Below, piece by piece: positions 41,781 through 55,100 of a DNA stretch of 64,000 bases. Source of the DNA: Polytrichum commune (taxonomy: Eukaryota > Streptophyta > Polytrichopsida > Polytrichales > Polytrichaceae). The translations under genes and the position numbers were made by a program. The stretch is taken from positions 7,715,001 through 7,779,000 of the forward strand of contig OX485807.1 in the NCBI GenBank assembly GCA_950295325.1. The letters are read 5' to 3'. The notes under the pieces were generated by a model, which was not told the origin of the DNA, did no database searches, and saw nothing but the letters and a program-made list of their open reading frames with translations. Every line of letters starts with the position of its first letter. Position 1 is the first letter of the stretch.

Positions 41781-44414
41781 TTATTGAAGGGGGAGTTTCT
41801 CGAAGATAGCAGACAGGTACACTTGTTGTTGCCCTCGGAAATCAGGCTTGTTGCCCACGGCCCATCTGATTTTGCGGTACCCGAATTTCATGAACATGGG
41901 TGTGTACAGGGTGTCAAGCTGGTTCTTGGCACAGAAGAAGCGGTCGAGCCAGAAGATACCACCAGGGCGGAGGATGCGATGGATGTCGAACAGGATGAAC
42001 TCCAGCATGTCATGGGGCATCCAGTTGCTGAGGATGTGCATGGAGTGCACGATGTCCAGTGTGTTGTCGAAGAACGGGAAGCGTTGCGAGACCGTGAGGT
42101 GCAGGGTTAGCAATCCTCGCATGGCAATCATCTCGTTAAATGGACCATCCAAGTTGAGGGTTGTGGACAGGATGGTGACATTGCGCTCTGACATGCGCGC
42201 CGCAAAAGTGCCGGAACCTGCACCGATGTCAAGGCCGATCCGAATGCTACCATTCTTGAGTGCCAGCACCTGCAAAACAGCCACAAGTTTCCAAGCATTA
42301 ATTTAGTCAGTCATCACGAAAGGAAGATGAATTTATCACAACTTGATGTTGCTCATGGGCATGTCATCAAAAGCTATTGGGATTCTCGAGCCAAAACCCT
42401 AACTCTAAACCCCTAAAAAACTCAACATTGCGCAAGTAACACAAGCGAAATAATTAGCAAATTCGAATCGTGGTCATAGCCATTTGCCTTCTCATTTTCA
42501 AAGCTCGTTTGAATATCTTATCATTATGATCGTGAAGATTCTCGTGTTCATTAAGTGGTCCTATAGATCCCCAATTATGTTGAGCCTAAGATGGTTAGCA
42601 TATTTTGAGCATGGAGTCTAATCTCTTGAACATATGTTTCTTTTTGGTGTCCGTTCTTGGATTCACAACTAACCACATACCGCTCTAATATAGGTGTCCG
42701 GATTATTGTTATGTTGGAATTAGGCACGTCTACCTTACTTTTCACAAAGCTGGACAAGTAAGGGATGTCGAAGAAAAAACTTACGGAGTCGATGGTGAAG
42801 TCGTGTCTGTTCTGGACGGTGATCCAGCGCACCTTCTCCAACCCCTGCAAGTTGAAGCAATCGATGCAGTCGTAATACTTGTCATGGTTGATGCGGTCGT
42901 TCAGGCAGTCGAAGCTCTTGCAGTCATAGTGCGTCCAGCTGATGGCTCCATCATGTCCTGGCGCCCACAGGGATTCAGGGTATGGCGTTGGCTCCGGGAA
43001 TGCGAGGGGCGATCGCGCGAAGCAACGGCGACGGGGCAGAGGCTCGCACCCTCGGAACATGAGCTGTTGGGCGACAAGCCAGTCGTCAGGGCATTCCTTG
43101 TTTACCGTGTAATTCATATACTGTTCCAGGAGCGGTGCACTCTTGTGGCATTCGTGACCGATGGATGACACAACAGTTCTGCAGCCAAAGCCAAAATGTT
43201 TACAACATAGCTCACATTGTCAGCCTTGATCAAGGCCCGAAGCCTCACATAGAAATAGAACAATCTTAATGTCCCAGGAACAAAAAAAGTGAAAGTTGAA
43301 AAAATAATGCTGCCATTGACCAGATATGCGCTTTAAACAGGATAGCATGTAAACATTGTGGACCAACAGTCCTGCAGGAAAAAATTACAACCCTCTTCCT
43401 CTCATTGTCAACCTTCGCTCGAAGCTTCACATAGAATCAGAATTCACGACCTAATGTCCATTAGTTACAAGCAGAACTTGAAACAAAGATGCTGCCGCCA
43501 TTGACCAAATGTATGCTCTGCATAGCATAGCACGGGGGGTGCTGAACGATTTGCTTACGTGATCCCAAGAGCGACGTTTTTGCCGAGCGGAAGATCCCGT
43601 TCGGCCGTGTACTGCAGGAGTTCCGTTGTTTCCGACCAGTCGAGGGTGGCTTTTGCCGTGTCTGAAAGCTTCTTCATCATCGTATTTTGCTCGACCTCGT
43701 TGCTCGACTTGTCCTCGTGGCGCATGTCACGGATCTCTTGATTCGTCCCGGCCAGAACTCCTTTTACTCCCTGCACCTCCTTTCGCACATCACCCAGCAT
43801 CTACACATGACCAGCAACTTAGTTGATAGGAGTTTCGAAACTCGACAAGTAATTTCAGAAGGTATAATAAGCATCATGGTCATCAAAGTAGGCAAGACTC
43901 TGTTCATGGAACTATATTTATACTACATTGTTGCATCTCGATTTTCAGCAGCTTTTGTAAACAAATCCAAGTGATCAATCTGGAGACAGACGCTTCCTCC
44001 TCGACTTCGGTTGATTCAGACTTATCTTCGCTACCCGCAATCTCAAAACTTGAATCTGTGATCGTACCACAACTATCGAATGCAATGACAGGAAAAACAT
44101 TCACACACAATGAATGCTATGCAGCCTACCTACCTGGTGATCAATCTCAGTACTCTCACCTGGTGGAAAGCCTCTAGGTCCTTTTGGATGGCTTGAAACT
44201 GCTCTGCAAGCTTGGGAAAAAGCTCCGTGTCCATCACATTCACCCTGGCGCGGTCATCCATCACAAAGTTGGCGACATCTCTGGACATGGAGAAGGCGTA
44301 GAGGGCGAGCATGTTGGTGCCCACAAAACATATCACCAGGAAGATCAGCGGCACAGTCCCAATTCCGGTGCCCAAGTCGGAGGGTTTCCGGACTTTCAAA
44401 TCCAGCAGGCCCAT
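41781..44414 (-). CDS. SAM-dependent methyltransferase, At1g29790-like, four exons
   Basis: Complete host gene. Exons (minus): 44414-44160, 43800-43559, 43178-42785, 42269-41781; all introns GT...AG, and the frame runs through to 459 residues. ATG opens MGLLDLKVRKPSDL, followed by a type-II membrane anchor (VPLIFLVICFVGTNMLALYA, about residues 20-40), then a coiled-coil stem (exon 2). Exon 3 carries SSIGHECHKSAPLLEQYMNY, ECPDDWLVAQQLMFRGCEPL, PRRRCF and SFDCLNDR. Exon 4 is the Rossmann methyltransferase: SAM motif IGLDIGAGSGTFAARM, TTLNLDGPFNE, FFDNTLDIVHSMHI, FDIHRILRPGGIFWLDRFFC and FGYRKIRWAVGNKPD. Matches the plant At1g29790-type methyltransferases, probably Golgi or endomembrane type II proteins; their substrate is not established to my knowledge. 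No stops or frameshifts. It sits between the hAT nest and the CACTA insertion. Confidence 0.92.
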
Positions 44415-46304
44415 TGTTGAATCTCAATTGCCAATAATTCAATCCTGAGGTGAATCAATCTCGTGTAGGCGCACTCGCTCACGCACTGCCCTTTCGGAAC
44501 TATAAGCAATATCTTCTTCTGCTTCTGCTTCTTCTTCTTCTTCCCAATCAACTAATCAACTCAGCTTACCCCCTCGTGGAAGCTGGGCACCCCAGATGAT
44601 AAGGGCTCTGCTAGCCTCTGTTTATGTTAACAAAGAGTTGATTAGGCTACTTCGGTATATCCATGTAACCCAACACTTGTCAGGATGTCCACCGGGCCAG
44701 AAACTACAAACACTAGATGCACCCACTCTTCTCCCACCCGGTCCATGACATAGCGATATTGTAGGTAGGTGATCAGACCTGTCCGAGAAAGCACCCCAAC
44801 TTTTCAGACACATGTGCCCTACATATACAGATACTATCCTTTAGCTTGCCCTCTGAAAGTTTGGAGGATGCGTGAAGCGCGGTGGGGTGATATGAGAATA
44901 GCAAGTTAGATCATCCTGCGACCAAGGGTGAGTTTCCATGCAGGCCGTATGCCCACCGTATAGTGTGAACAAGGATAAACCCACCCAAATGTAGAGTGAA
45001 TCTAGCGGGGTAGGGTTCATATGTGCCAACTAGCTACTCTCATCTTCTCAAACCCGACTCAAATCCGACTACTCAATTACTAACCTCCTTCTCCATGGTA
45101 AATGCATCTTTCAATCCTTTGGTGACCGGCACTTGTAGATTAAATATTTTTTAGTGAATGCATGGAAATCTAGCGGCATGTGTCCACGGCCTCCACATTC
45201 TAATGAACCGTCAAATTGTGGTTGAATAACGGTTTGTGCTTAACTACATGCAAACACCTCCAATCCACTATTATTTAGAATCTAGTGGGCGAGCCCCCTA
45301 CATGGAATTCCACCCTAAAGCTGCTCCACCTTCCTCAGAGTAGTAAAGTGATGAATCATGGCAACACCACGGTCCAGGACTATAATGTAGCCCGGTTTGA
45401 GGTGATAATTTGCACTTCGAAGGTGGTCAGTAGCTAGCTACAGATCCTGCACGTCGCCTGCAGTCCCCGCCCATACAAGATGGTTCAATCGATCGCATCA
45501 GGTTCCACTTGCAGCTAGTACTTGTCCGAATTGAACCCAAGAGACGTGTGACGAGTCTGCATATGTTGTGGGGCTGAACCATATTGAGATAAGTACTCTG
45601 CATTGATGATCAGGAATCGGAAGCGTCCTTTGAGTTGTGCAGACTCCGGTCTAGCTCTGGGAGGATAGGTTCCACCGTACCAAGCTCAAACAATAGCAGT
45701 AAAGTGTAGAATGCGTGGTGGCAGAGTGGAGCAGAGTTGGCGGTGGCGCAAAGTGGGATATCTGAAACAGCGGGCCATCTGCAGTTTAGATGCGCCTTGT
45801 AGCTATTGCATGCTGCTGACAAGTGGTCCGGCCTCCCTCAAGCATCTACTCACGGCTGATGACTTCGATTATAGATTTACAGTGTCGCAATTACTGTCAC
45901 TTACCAAGAGATTTTTAATCCAAATTTCAATCATCCATGACAACATTTCATCTCAAGTTGCTGACAAGTGAAGGTAGGGTTTTGGCCAATGGATGAACTC
46001 ATCCACCATCCATGACAGCATGTGTTCACTTATTTATAAGATGTGACATCCAAAAAGTTGCCATAGTAACATTAAATACTATATAACACTAAGTATCATA
46101 TTTAGTGTAGCTTTCACACATGTTTATTGTTTTATCTACCAAGCAATGACATGTTGGATAGTTGTTGTCCCATCTCTCAATGCCTTATCACTCATTTATC
46201 TTATCATTAGTTTTTGTTAATGAAGCTCCTCGTGTCCTCATAGCTAAGCCTAGAAAGCTACCTAACACAAGGGCTGGAGGCGACACTTTTAAAAGTGGTG
46301 TTTA
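44415..46304. other. Methyltransferase promoter region and intergenic
   Basis: No other gene recognised. A CTT-rich microsatellite (CTTCTTCTGCTTCTGCTTCT and on) lies near 44512-44545, within the likely 5' UTR or promoter. The remainder is unremarkable. Confidence 0.4.
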
Positions 46305-46619
46305 GGTTGAATGAATTAGTGGGTTGAATATGTTCTGAAATGAGGCTAGTTAGGGTGTAGGCTGACTGTATTAGTGGGTTGAATATGATCTGAAATGAGG
46401 TTAGTTATGCTTAGGTTGAGTGTATTTGTGGGTTGAATGTATTCTGAAATGAGGTTAGTGGTGTTTAGGTTGAGTGAATTAGTGGGTTGAATGTATTCTG
46501 AAATGAAGTTAGTATGTTTAGGCTGAGTTTAATAGTTGGTTGAATGGAATCTGAAATTGAAATCTAGTCATGGAAAAGGGTGTCTCGGGACCCAGACACT
46601 CAGTTTGGGGTAGATGGTT
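46305..46619. repeat. 54-bp minisatellite, left block
   Basis: About five units of a 54-bp repeat with core GTGGGTTGAATGTATTCTGA and AATGAGGTTAGT, then a longer spacer unit with a degenerate form of the GGGTGTCTCGG inverted arm (46578-46601). Same array as 57310-59067, 10.7 kb away. It is interrupted at 46620 by the CACTA end. Confidence 0.9.
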
Positions 46620-46932
46620 CACTACAACAAAACACGTCTTTTACAATTGGGTTTTTTAACTCTTACGAGTGAGAAAACCCAGACTTTACTAACGTAGAAA
46701 ACTACCAGTCGCTTCGGACAAGCAGTAAAGTGTGGTCATAGTCATGTCGGACAACGTTCCCAATGGCCACGTTCCCAATGGCAGTGAAGTTTGAGGTGCT
46801 CCGCGTGCTTTACTTCATAAAGTCATGTCCTACTTCACTATGCATCGTGAATATAAGCAAGATAATACACGTCACCACATAACTAGGCCTAGTGATATTG
46901 TTACTAAGTCATGTAAGTTAGTAATAACTGTT

Positions 46933-47382
46933 GCACTTCACTAGACAAAGTCATATATGTGAAATTAATAAGAGTCTCCATATCACTCCCTCTAGTAATC
47001 TCAAACAAACAAAATGAGAATCATAACTTTACAAAGTAAATGCGTGTGACTTCTTATAGTAAACATCTCCGGCAATGACATATACTTCTTACTTTACGTC
47101 GTAATATTTACTTTACTATGTGGAGTAAACTAGTCATATATGGGTGTACCAACATTCGCACTTCACTACACAAAGTCATATATGTGAAATTAATAAGAGT
47201 CTCCATATCACTCCCTCTAGTAATCTCAAACATACAAAATGAGAATCATAACTTTACGAAGTAAGTGCGTGTGACTTCTTATAGTAAACATCTCCGGCAA
47301 TGATATATACTTCTTACTTTACGTCGTAATAATTACTTTACTATGTGGAGTAAACTAGTCATATATGGGTGTACCAACATTC
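46933..47382. repeat. 225-bp tandem duplication in the CACTA subterminal region
   Basis: Two head-to-tail copies (46933-47157 and 47158-47382), nearly identical, each starting GCACTTCACTA and containing GTAAACATCTCCGGCAATGA and TTTACTATGTGGAGTAAAC. Confidence 0.9.
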
Positions 47383-47943
47383 GCACTTCACTACACAAAG
47401 CCATCTTACGTGTAATGAATTGAATTCTTCACGTCACTGCCAAGCGTAATCACGGACAGTAATGCATAACATCCATAACTACGCATAGTAAGTGCATATG
47501 ACTGGTTTTAGTAAACATCTCCGGCAATCGCATATATTTCTCACTGTTTGGCGTGTGGACCTACTTTACTATGTGAAGTAACTTTTGCATCAACCATTAG
47601 TATTTGGCTTACTTTGTGGAGTAAGATCGTTGTCATATGTCATTATTGTGTATAACCAGTAGTGAACTTTATATGGCTTTGCAAAGTGACATATTCTGGA
47701 TGCATATGACTGTACTTACTACAACTAGTAACATGAGGTCAACTCATCATAGTTAGATATTAAGGGCATGCTCAGTATAGCAATATAGCAAGTCAGAATA
47801 TAACAAGTTCAACTTCCAAATGAATGAGGATACAAATAGTATGTTATTCATGTTCTGAATTTCACTACTAGCAATCATAAATACTACACTCTGCTTGTCT
47901 ATAAGTTTGAATATCAACATTGCTCTATAAGTTCACATTACAC

Positions 47944-50900
47944 TCACGCAGGAGCATATAACCTAACACAATCATTTGGCCAAATCACATAGTGGCCTTT
48001 TGCCTTGCCAATCGTAGTGATTGGAGGGTCGTCGTCAATGAGGGGAATGCAAAGGGGATAGTCATCCTTATATGTCTCCGTAAATGTGAGAGATATGTAG
48101 CCTTCGCCAATCACCTTATTGTGGCACCTCCCACCCTCCAAGTTATGCATAATACCCTTTCCAATGAATGTCGTCTTCAAGTCTTCCTCTTCATAACCAC
48201 AGATGTGAACCACATCGCCCGGGGCCTGGACAAGTGCAACAACCACATGTTAGTGTTTGGATTACATTAGGGCAAGGTTATGAATTCAACAACAACATTG
48301 AATTGCATGTTTCCTAGCAAGTGCGTACCAATTCCATCTAGGGTTTGGTCTTCTTCGAAGCCTTGGTGGCAAGGGGAGGTTTATCCGCCCGGCGTTTCTC
48401 TACCACCTGTTTGTTCTTTAATGGGCTACTTCTCAGTTTCTCTACAACATCGCCTTTCTTTAAAATTGGCAGAGCCTCCAATGTCAACTTCTCGCCTTCA
48501 GTCAGTCGTGCACGCTTCTATTTAGGGGCACTATTTTTTTTGGCATCCCCACTATGCACACTCATGCCTTGGCTACTCGATGGTGCCCGAACTGGTCGAA
48601 CTGCACCGCTGGAAACCTCTTTTACCTGTGAATGTCAAATTCCAGTTTGCACATTAGACATATGCACAGCAGTTATGATTTAGGACAGCACATACAAAAG
48701 GCCATATATGCTAGCCTGGTCATATTATGAAATTGCTACCAGTCATGTCACTGTGAATTACATTGCGGTTATTACTGCCAATAGTAATGTGGACAAGAAC
48801 AAACGAAATCCATTACTACACCTAGTAAACCCGTTGACTGCTTATAGTAAACAAATCCAGTTATGGCACATACATCTCACTTTATGAAGTAATCTCTATT
48901 TAACTATGTGGAGTAAACTTTAGTTCAAGGTGATTTCACAAGATTCCGCCCAGATGACATACATGTTCAAGCTCTTCATGACCCGAAGAGGCTTTCTGGG
49001 ATGCGGAGGGGGTTTCGGGGCTCGCCACCATTGGCAAATCGCCTGCACCTGTAGACTCTACTGCCTTGCTTGTCGGCTCCTTTGAGGCTGACCGTGCAAG
49101 CGGAGATACAGGGCCACGAGAGTTGGATTTTGCCGCATCAACACTGCAAATGGGTCCTAAACGTGACGGTGAGCCTACCTCTTTTTCCACTGGGATCCCC
49201 AGCTTCGCCATCATCGCAAGAAGCGAGCTCTGAACAAAGTTGAATTTTTCATCCAACCTCCGAACCTCTGCCCTTACCTCCTCCAGATCTGCACTCCTCG
49301 TGCGACTCGCATTAGGAGATAATCCTAAACCCCATTGTGCATCGCTTACCCCTCCCCCCCCCCTTTGACAACGTGGAAGAAGCATGATGGCCACCTCTTG
49401 ACCGGGAAGTGTTCTTGGGCCTTTCAAGCTCCTCCTCAACCTCTTCGCAGCGGGGGTCCCTCTTCAAACACGACGCCTACACCAAGAAAGCAAGTGAGTA
49501 AAAATCAGAGCAACAAATTGACATCATTTGTTCCTTTCATAGTTATTAGTGCGATGAACGTTAAAAAAGGGTATCGCTATTGCCAAAGTGCTTACCAGCC
49601 GGGCCCGCACCTCACCCTCGGACCGGCCGAATGTTGAAACTTTTTTCACACATTTCCGTGCCTCCCTCATAACATTTGCCTGCGATATTTTTTTCGGATC
49701 CCGGGTATGCTCGACCATGTTACACCAATGATCAAGCCGGATTGCTTCTGGTTTGGACAAACCTTTCAGAATTCTCATTTTCATCTAAGCCCTTTTGTTC
49801 TTCAACTGTTGTGCAAGGTTACTCTTAAATACCTCGTATCTTAGCGTACGCAGTTACCCTGCGTACCCTCGATACTCCCAGTTCTCGCGCATCCGCGTAT
49901 ATATGTTATCCAGTGCTGTCCCGTCCTGGTCGTTGACGTTGTCAATGCTCCAATCTAAGTCGCAGGAGTACCCGCGCAGAGCATTCAGCCACTGTGGCCT
50001 GAACACACCTGAGGAAAAACCTGCAAAACAATCCACAAACTTAGAAAATTCCTACTGTACGTAGTAAGGTACTTAGAAAATTCCTACTGTGCCTAGTAAG
50101 GTAATGTTGTGCATAGTAATCTGATAGTAGAATGTTATACTGTATGCAGTAATGTACAACTCTATATAGTACTTCCTTATTGGGCGTAGTAATGTATTAC
50201 TCTGCATAGTAATGTGATACTAGAATGTTCTACTTTATGCAGTAATGTACAACTCTATATAGTACTTCCTTACTGGGCGTAGAAATGTACTACTGTTCAT
50301 AGTAATGTGATACTAGATTGTTCTACTGTATGCAGTAATGTGTTACTCTAGGATCCAATCCACACACAAACCAAAAAATGCATTTATGTCATGTTCAGCT
50401 GTTGTAGGTAGATTACATTGAATTGGAGAGGGAAATTGATTACCATTATCATCTAGATCTACAACAAATTTTTGCTTTCCATCCCGGGCTCTCTCCTCAA
50501 ACTGCTCGCGACACGCTTTGTTGGCAGCCCTCCGCTTGGCCTTCATTTGCGAGTTGTGGTGTGGTTCTCTTCGTCTCGCTACCCATTCCTCGCCGATCCT
50601 GTCTGAATCTTCATCGCTGCTATGCGACCTCGCTGGGTGAAGGCGTGATTGCATAGCCAATTCCTTTTTCATAATTTTGAGCTCTTTCTTCTCTATTTCC
50701 AGCGCCAATTTGGCTGCAACACCGTCATCTTCGTGCAATGCACCGTCATCCCGAAGGGAAGGATTCCCCCGCACTCTACCATAATCTCGTTCCTCTTCCA
50801 TCAACACGGGCTTGCTCCAATCAAACGCGTCTACTTCCTTCCCCCCATCATCTTCGTTGTTGCGAACTTCATCCCAGTTTCCAACATCATCAACGGCGTG

Positions 50901-52127
50901 AGCTCTCTTCGCCCTAGGGTTTGAAGCCATCTTCTTCCTTTGTAACCAAGGTCTTGGATTCTGAGGTATCTGAAAACAAATTCAAAAAAACATCTCAATC
51001 ATATAGTGAATGGTAATGTTCTACCGTGCGATGTGAAATTCTACCGTGCAATGTGAAGTTCATCTATGCTAAGTAATGACCTAGAGTGCATATTACTATC
51101 TTATTGCGTATAGTATTGGACTACTGCGTCTGGTAATCTGAAATGTAATATCCTATGGGTATTGTGCAAAGTAATGTTCTATTGCGCATACGACTGTAGA
51201 TAGTAATGTGTTACTGTGCATAGTATTGTGCAAAGTAAAGTTCAATGCATGTTGAAGCAAAACTTAGAAAATGCAAGCTCATAACTACAAGCGTTCTTAA
51301 GCTTAGAACAAACTTAGAACATAGTCTGCATACTTATGTACTAAGAACATAGTCTGCATACTTATAACATAACTGTTCTAACATAGTCTGCATACTTATA
51401 ACATAGTCTGCATACTTATGTACTAAGAACTTATGCAAACTAAGCTTACTTGTATATGCAGACTTAGAAAATACACACTTAGAAAATGCAATGCAAACTA
51501 TGTTCTAGAGGCTTAGAAACATTGTGAACGGCCATGGAAAGCATAATACTTACCAAGCGTGCTTGTGGAGCAATGGGTTCTCTGCACTCCTCTTCGGATG
51601 CCTCTGCTTCCGATTCTAGAACATAGTCTGCGTCCTTATCAGTTTTCTCAAGTGGCTCACTGCGCGAACCTGAGGAGTTGCTACTATCTCGTGCCTCGAT
51701 GTGCGTTGAGGTTGATGGTAACGTTGATAACCTGCAACTCCTCCTAGGTGGCTTCAAGGACTCCGATATTGTCCTGGAATCCTCGAAGGAATCAACCAAT
51801 AGCTCTTGCATTTTGGTAATCATACAAGCATGTATTGCAGGAAATTTTGAAACCTCAATAAACAATTTTTGGACATCTTCCTCGGACAAGAGTGCTATTG
51901 CACTGAGTAAGGTGGTTAACTTGTTATCCATACTAAGGAAGTGCATATGACAAAAACCACCCTCATCTAAGAATAAAATATTTGCGTATACAGATTTACC
52001 GATCTTTCCGTGTTGCCGGTGCGATCGCCGCCGCTAATGCTGGAAGGCCCAAGCTTTCCAACTTCCTGCTGTTTCTTTCAATGTTAAGCCGCCGCAGTTT
52101 CTCGTATTCCGTCTCTTCCAGAGTCAT
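47944..52127 (-). pseudogene. CACTA TnpA/Transposase_24-like protein, eight exons, decayed
   Basis: Exons with GT/AG borders (minus): 52127-52000 (MTLEETEYEKLRRLNIERNS), 51932-51554 (MDNKLTTLLSAIALL), 50969-50444 (basic and acidic; MASNPRAKRAHAVDDVGNWD, KKELKIMKKELAMQ), 50020-49596 (FRPQWLNALRGYSCDLDW, IYTRMRENWEYRGYAG, RLDHWCNMVEHTRDPKKISQ), 49476-48963 (coiled LEEVRAEVRRLDEKF), 48625-48329 (Lys-rich) and 48225-47944 (APGDVVHICGYEEEDLKTTF, VIWPNDCVRLYAPA). This order resembles plant En/Spm TnpA-type proteins with a Transposase_24 core and a C-terminal DUF8039-like domain; such proteins bind element ends. Defects: in-frame TAA at 49854 and TAG near 49785, a frameshift at the poly-C run near 49350-49363, and TAGs near 48538 and 48338. 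The exons join in phase, so the structure is credible although the gene is dead. Confidence 0.7.
50060..51240. repeat. TAGTAATGT-rich intronic repeats
   Basis: Introns at about 50060-50345 and 50995-51240 are full of short repeats of the type TACTGTGCATAGTAATGT and ACTATGCAGTAATGTAC, resembling the subterminal motif (ACTACACAAAGTC, TATGTGGAGTAAA) near the left end. A roughly 110-bp direct repeat is present at 50100-50330. Confidence 0.6.
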
Positions 52128-55100
52128 ACTAACAAAGTCATTGTAAACTTGATGGCCGTGTTCTGGTTCATGTCATGCTGACATATATAAGATTCTATGT
52201 AGACTAGCAAAGTGTCAAATAGAGTAGCATGGTCCTCAAGAATAAATTACACAAGTGGCAGCTTCATACAATCACTTGTTTGGCAATCAATCTCCTAAAA
52301 TCTAAATTAGTGTAGACCAACAATAAGTTCATATAATTAATCCAAGTTCAAACACTCCCAGTAGTAACTACAACACTTTTCTATGAAGTCAAGTCAGGTC
52401 AGCTGGGTGACAAAAATTTCTGGAACTTGTAAATTGACTCTAGGACATATAAGGTTATTGGTGCTACTCTGATGTGTGGAGACCTTGCGGGATGATGATA
52501 CAACGAATTTCACACATACAAATCATCTTGAATTGCAAAGATATTGCCCTACAAATCCATGATTTTCTTGCCCTATGACGCACATACCTGGTACGTACTC
52601 CACTCCAAGAATTTCATACTCCACTCCAAGAATTTTGTAATAATCCTGAACATGACCCACAACACAATTCTTTCTCTGCCTTTGCCAACAATTCATCTGC
52701 CTTTGACCAATTCATTTCTGACTACAAAATATATCTAGAAATTTCATTGACTTTCCTTACGCTGACCCCATAAATATGACTCAATGTAGAGACTGCTAAG
52801 AAACAAACATCTTGTACGAGTCTTTTTGTGAATTCCATACTACATATGTTTATTTTGAATTACCTGTCACTCATGGGCTGCCAAAAAATGACGAATACCC
52901 ATACTCTTCATCTCCCACCCAACAAGTTTGCCCACCCATCACTGCATTTAATTGTAGGAAGTCATAGAATTCTAGTTTTCTGGTACTATTTAAACTCTAT
53001 TTTTCCTCTACTTCACCTGATAAGATCAGTTATTAAACAGTGCAAACATGTCAACCAAGCAAACATGAGTAGATTGCAAGACAAAGCATTAGGAACAAAA
53101 TTTGCTTGTATATCTTGTTATACTGGCATGACTGAACAAGATACAACTGCAGGAAGAAGTGATGAAGACTACAAAAGCCACTGCAAAAATGAACAACAAC
53201 GCATCTGACTATTGAAAAGTTTGGAGATTTGACTGCATAGAATGTAGACTTTTGGCAACAAGTGATGAAGACTACAACTAGAGTGTTGACACAACAGACA
53301 CCACTCTCTAGTACTTGACAAATTGAGGTAGAATCACAAGTTGACAATCAAAATTAATAACATGGTTAATGAAGTTTCAGGATTTCTAGAAAATATAAGT
53401 ATGTATGAGAAAGGAATAGGCATTGCTGGCAATCCCAAGCTTTAAGGAGCAATCCAGCCAGTTGCTTTTGCATCTAAAAGAGTATAAGGTGATGGAACAG
53501 AAACAGTCATGCATTATTGCATTATTCGACCTAATTGGTACAGAATTGCAAATTGAAGTACAGTGAAACGACTCTTGCATTAAACTTCACTGTATACACA
53601 CAAATTGTGTACATGTTGACCAACAAGATATGGACATTGCTAATCAGGCAGATTGTTAACAAGACAGATTGCAACTCTGCACAAAAGGGGCACCTCAATG
53701 TTTCAAGCTCTTCAAATGCTAAAATAGTATAGAAAGAAAATTGGAAATAGTTGAAGGGTAAAGAACTCACTAGTCATTAGCTAACACAAGGAACCCGATA
53801 GTGATATAGAGGAGCTGAAAACTCCACAATTGATAGCTTCCCTTCTCCAACAGCAATGAAATGTTGTAGCTAATCCCCGCTCACTGTTCACTGCAAAATC
53901 TCGAATGTTAAGAGCTAGCCCAGTTTGAAGAACCCAGCGAGACTCAATGCATGCAGGGGAGACAAATTAAAAGAGGACTCATTGCTTGTGAGATGAAGCC
54001 ATCAGTACAAGTTTAGAGCCAGGTGTGAAAGTGGAGAGGATGGACTACAGGTTAAGGGTTGGCATTGAAAGTTATACAACACACAGGATACAACACGCAG
54101 GTGTTTTGCTTGACGTTTTGAAAACACGTCTCACGAAAGAGGCCCGATGTACAAGATTGAGGGGCTACTGTCAATGTGTAAATAAACAGAAAGAATGCAA
54201 TCTTAATGGCACCAACAGCGACTGAGATATGGGATCAACTGTTCTTTTATGCATGGGTGCTCAGTATAGAGGTTAAATTCAGGCCATGGCCATTGCAACA
54301 CATTAGATGCTCACCAGCAGCAGCAACGAAGGCTTAACATGGACAAAGTATATATAGAAAATCTCAAGACTGGAACTACAAGAAAATTATTTCTTCCTGT
54401 TGCAGTACTCGAACACCAATCGAAAACTTTCAACGAGTCAACTTCCAAACACTTACAAATTATTGCGGATTTTGCAATGTCCACTCTGCAGAAACCCAAA
54501 ACCAGTTTATGAGGGGCCGACTATTTTTATACATTCCAACTTTTAGCCCTTTTCAAAATCAAAAGCCCAAGAAAATCGCTTGCCTTATTTGTGGAGATTA
54601 TGATATACAAAGGAGAAGGAAAGAAGGACCTACTCAAAACGCAATCAAGACACGCTGTATGCTTTTGTACATTCAATACCATTCAGGGACCCTCAATACC
54701 AGTCCACGGAAGTCAAATTTCCACATCTGTTAGATAATCCTTCTCCACTAAAATCCTAAACCAACTCAAAATTATCATAACTATGATACCTCATTCTTTA
54801 TATTACAATTGAAACCAACATAACAAATTTGATGCAAACATGGCCACATGATAGTTTCTATTACTCAAGTTTAACATTATTTGAATGCATAGGACTGTTG
54901 ATCATGAGTATTGCTCTAAGTAATGATCATGCTTTCTGTTCATTTGATGGCATCGTTGGTCACTTGCATTTTGGGATGTTGTGAAATAGGCAACCTACTT
55001 GCGAGGAATTATCATGTTCTACCAATTTGAGTTGAGACTCTTAAAATGGATTTTCAATTGCAAATGATTGGATTTTGGTAGATCAAAAGTCATTTTATTA

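Noticed and set aside
42803-43168. 121-codon plus-strand ORF opposite methyltransferase exon 3
   Set aside because: Antisense shadow of a well-supported exon; no independent homology.
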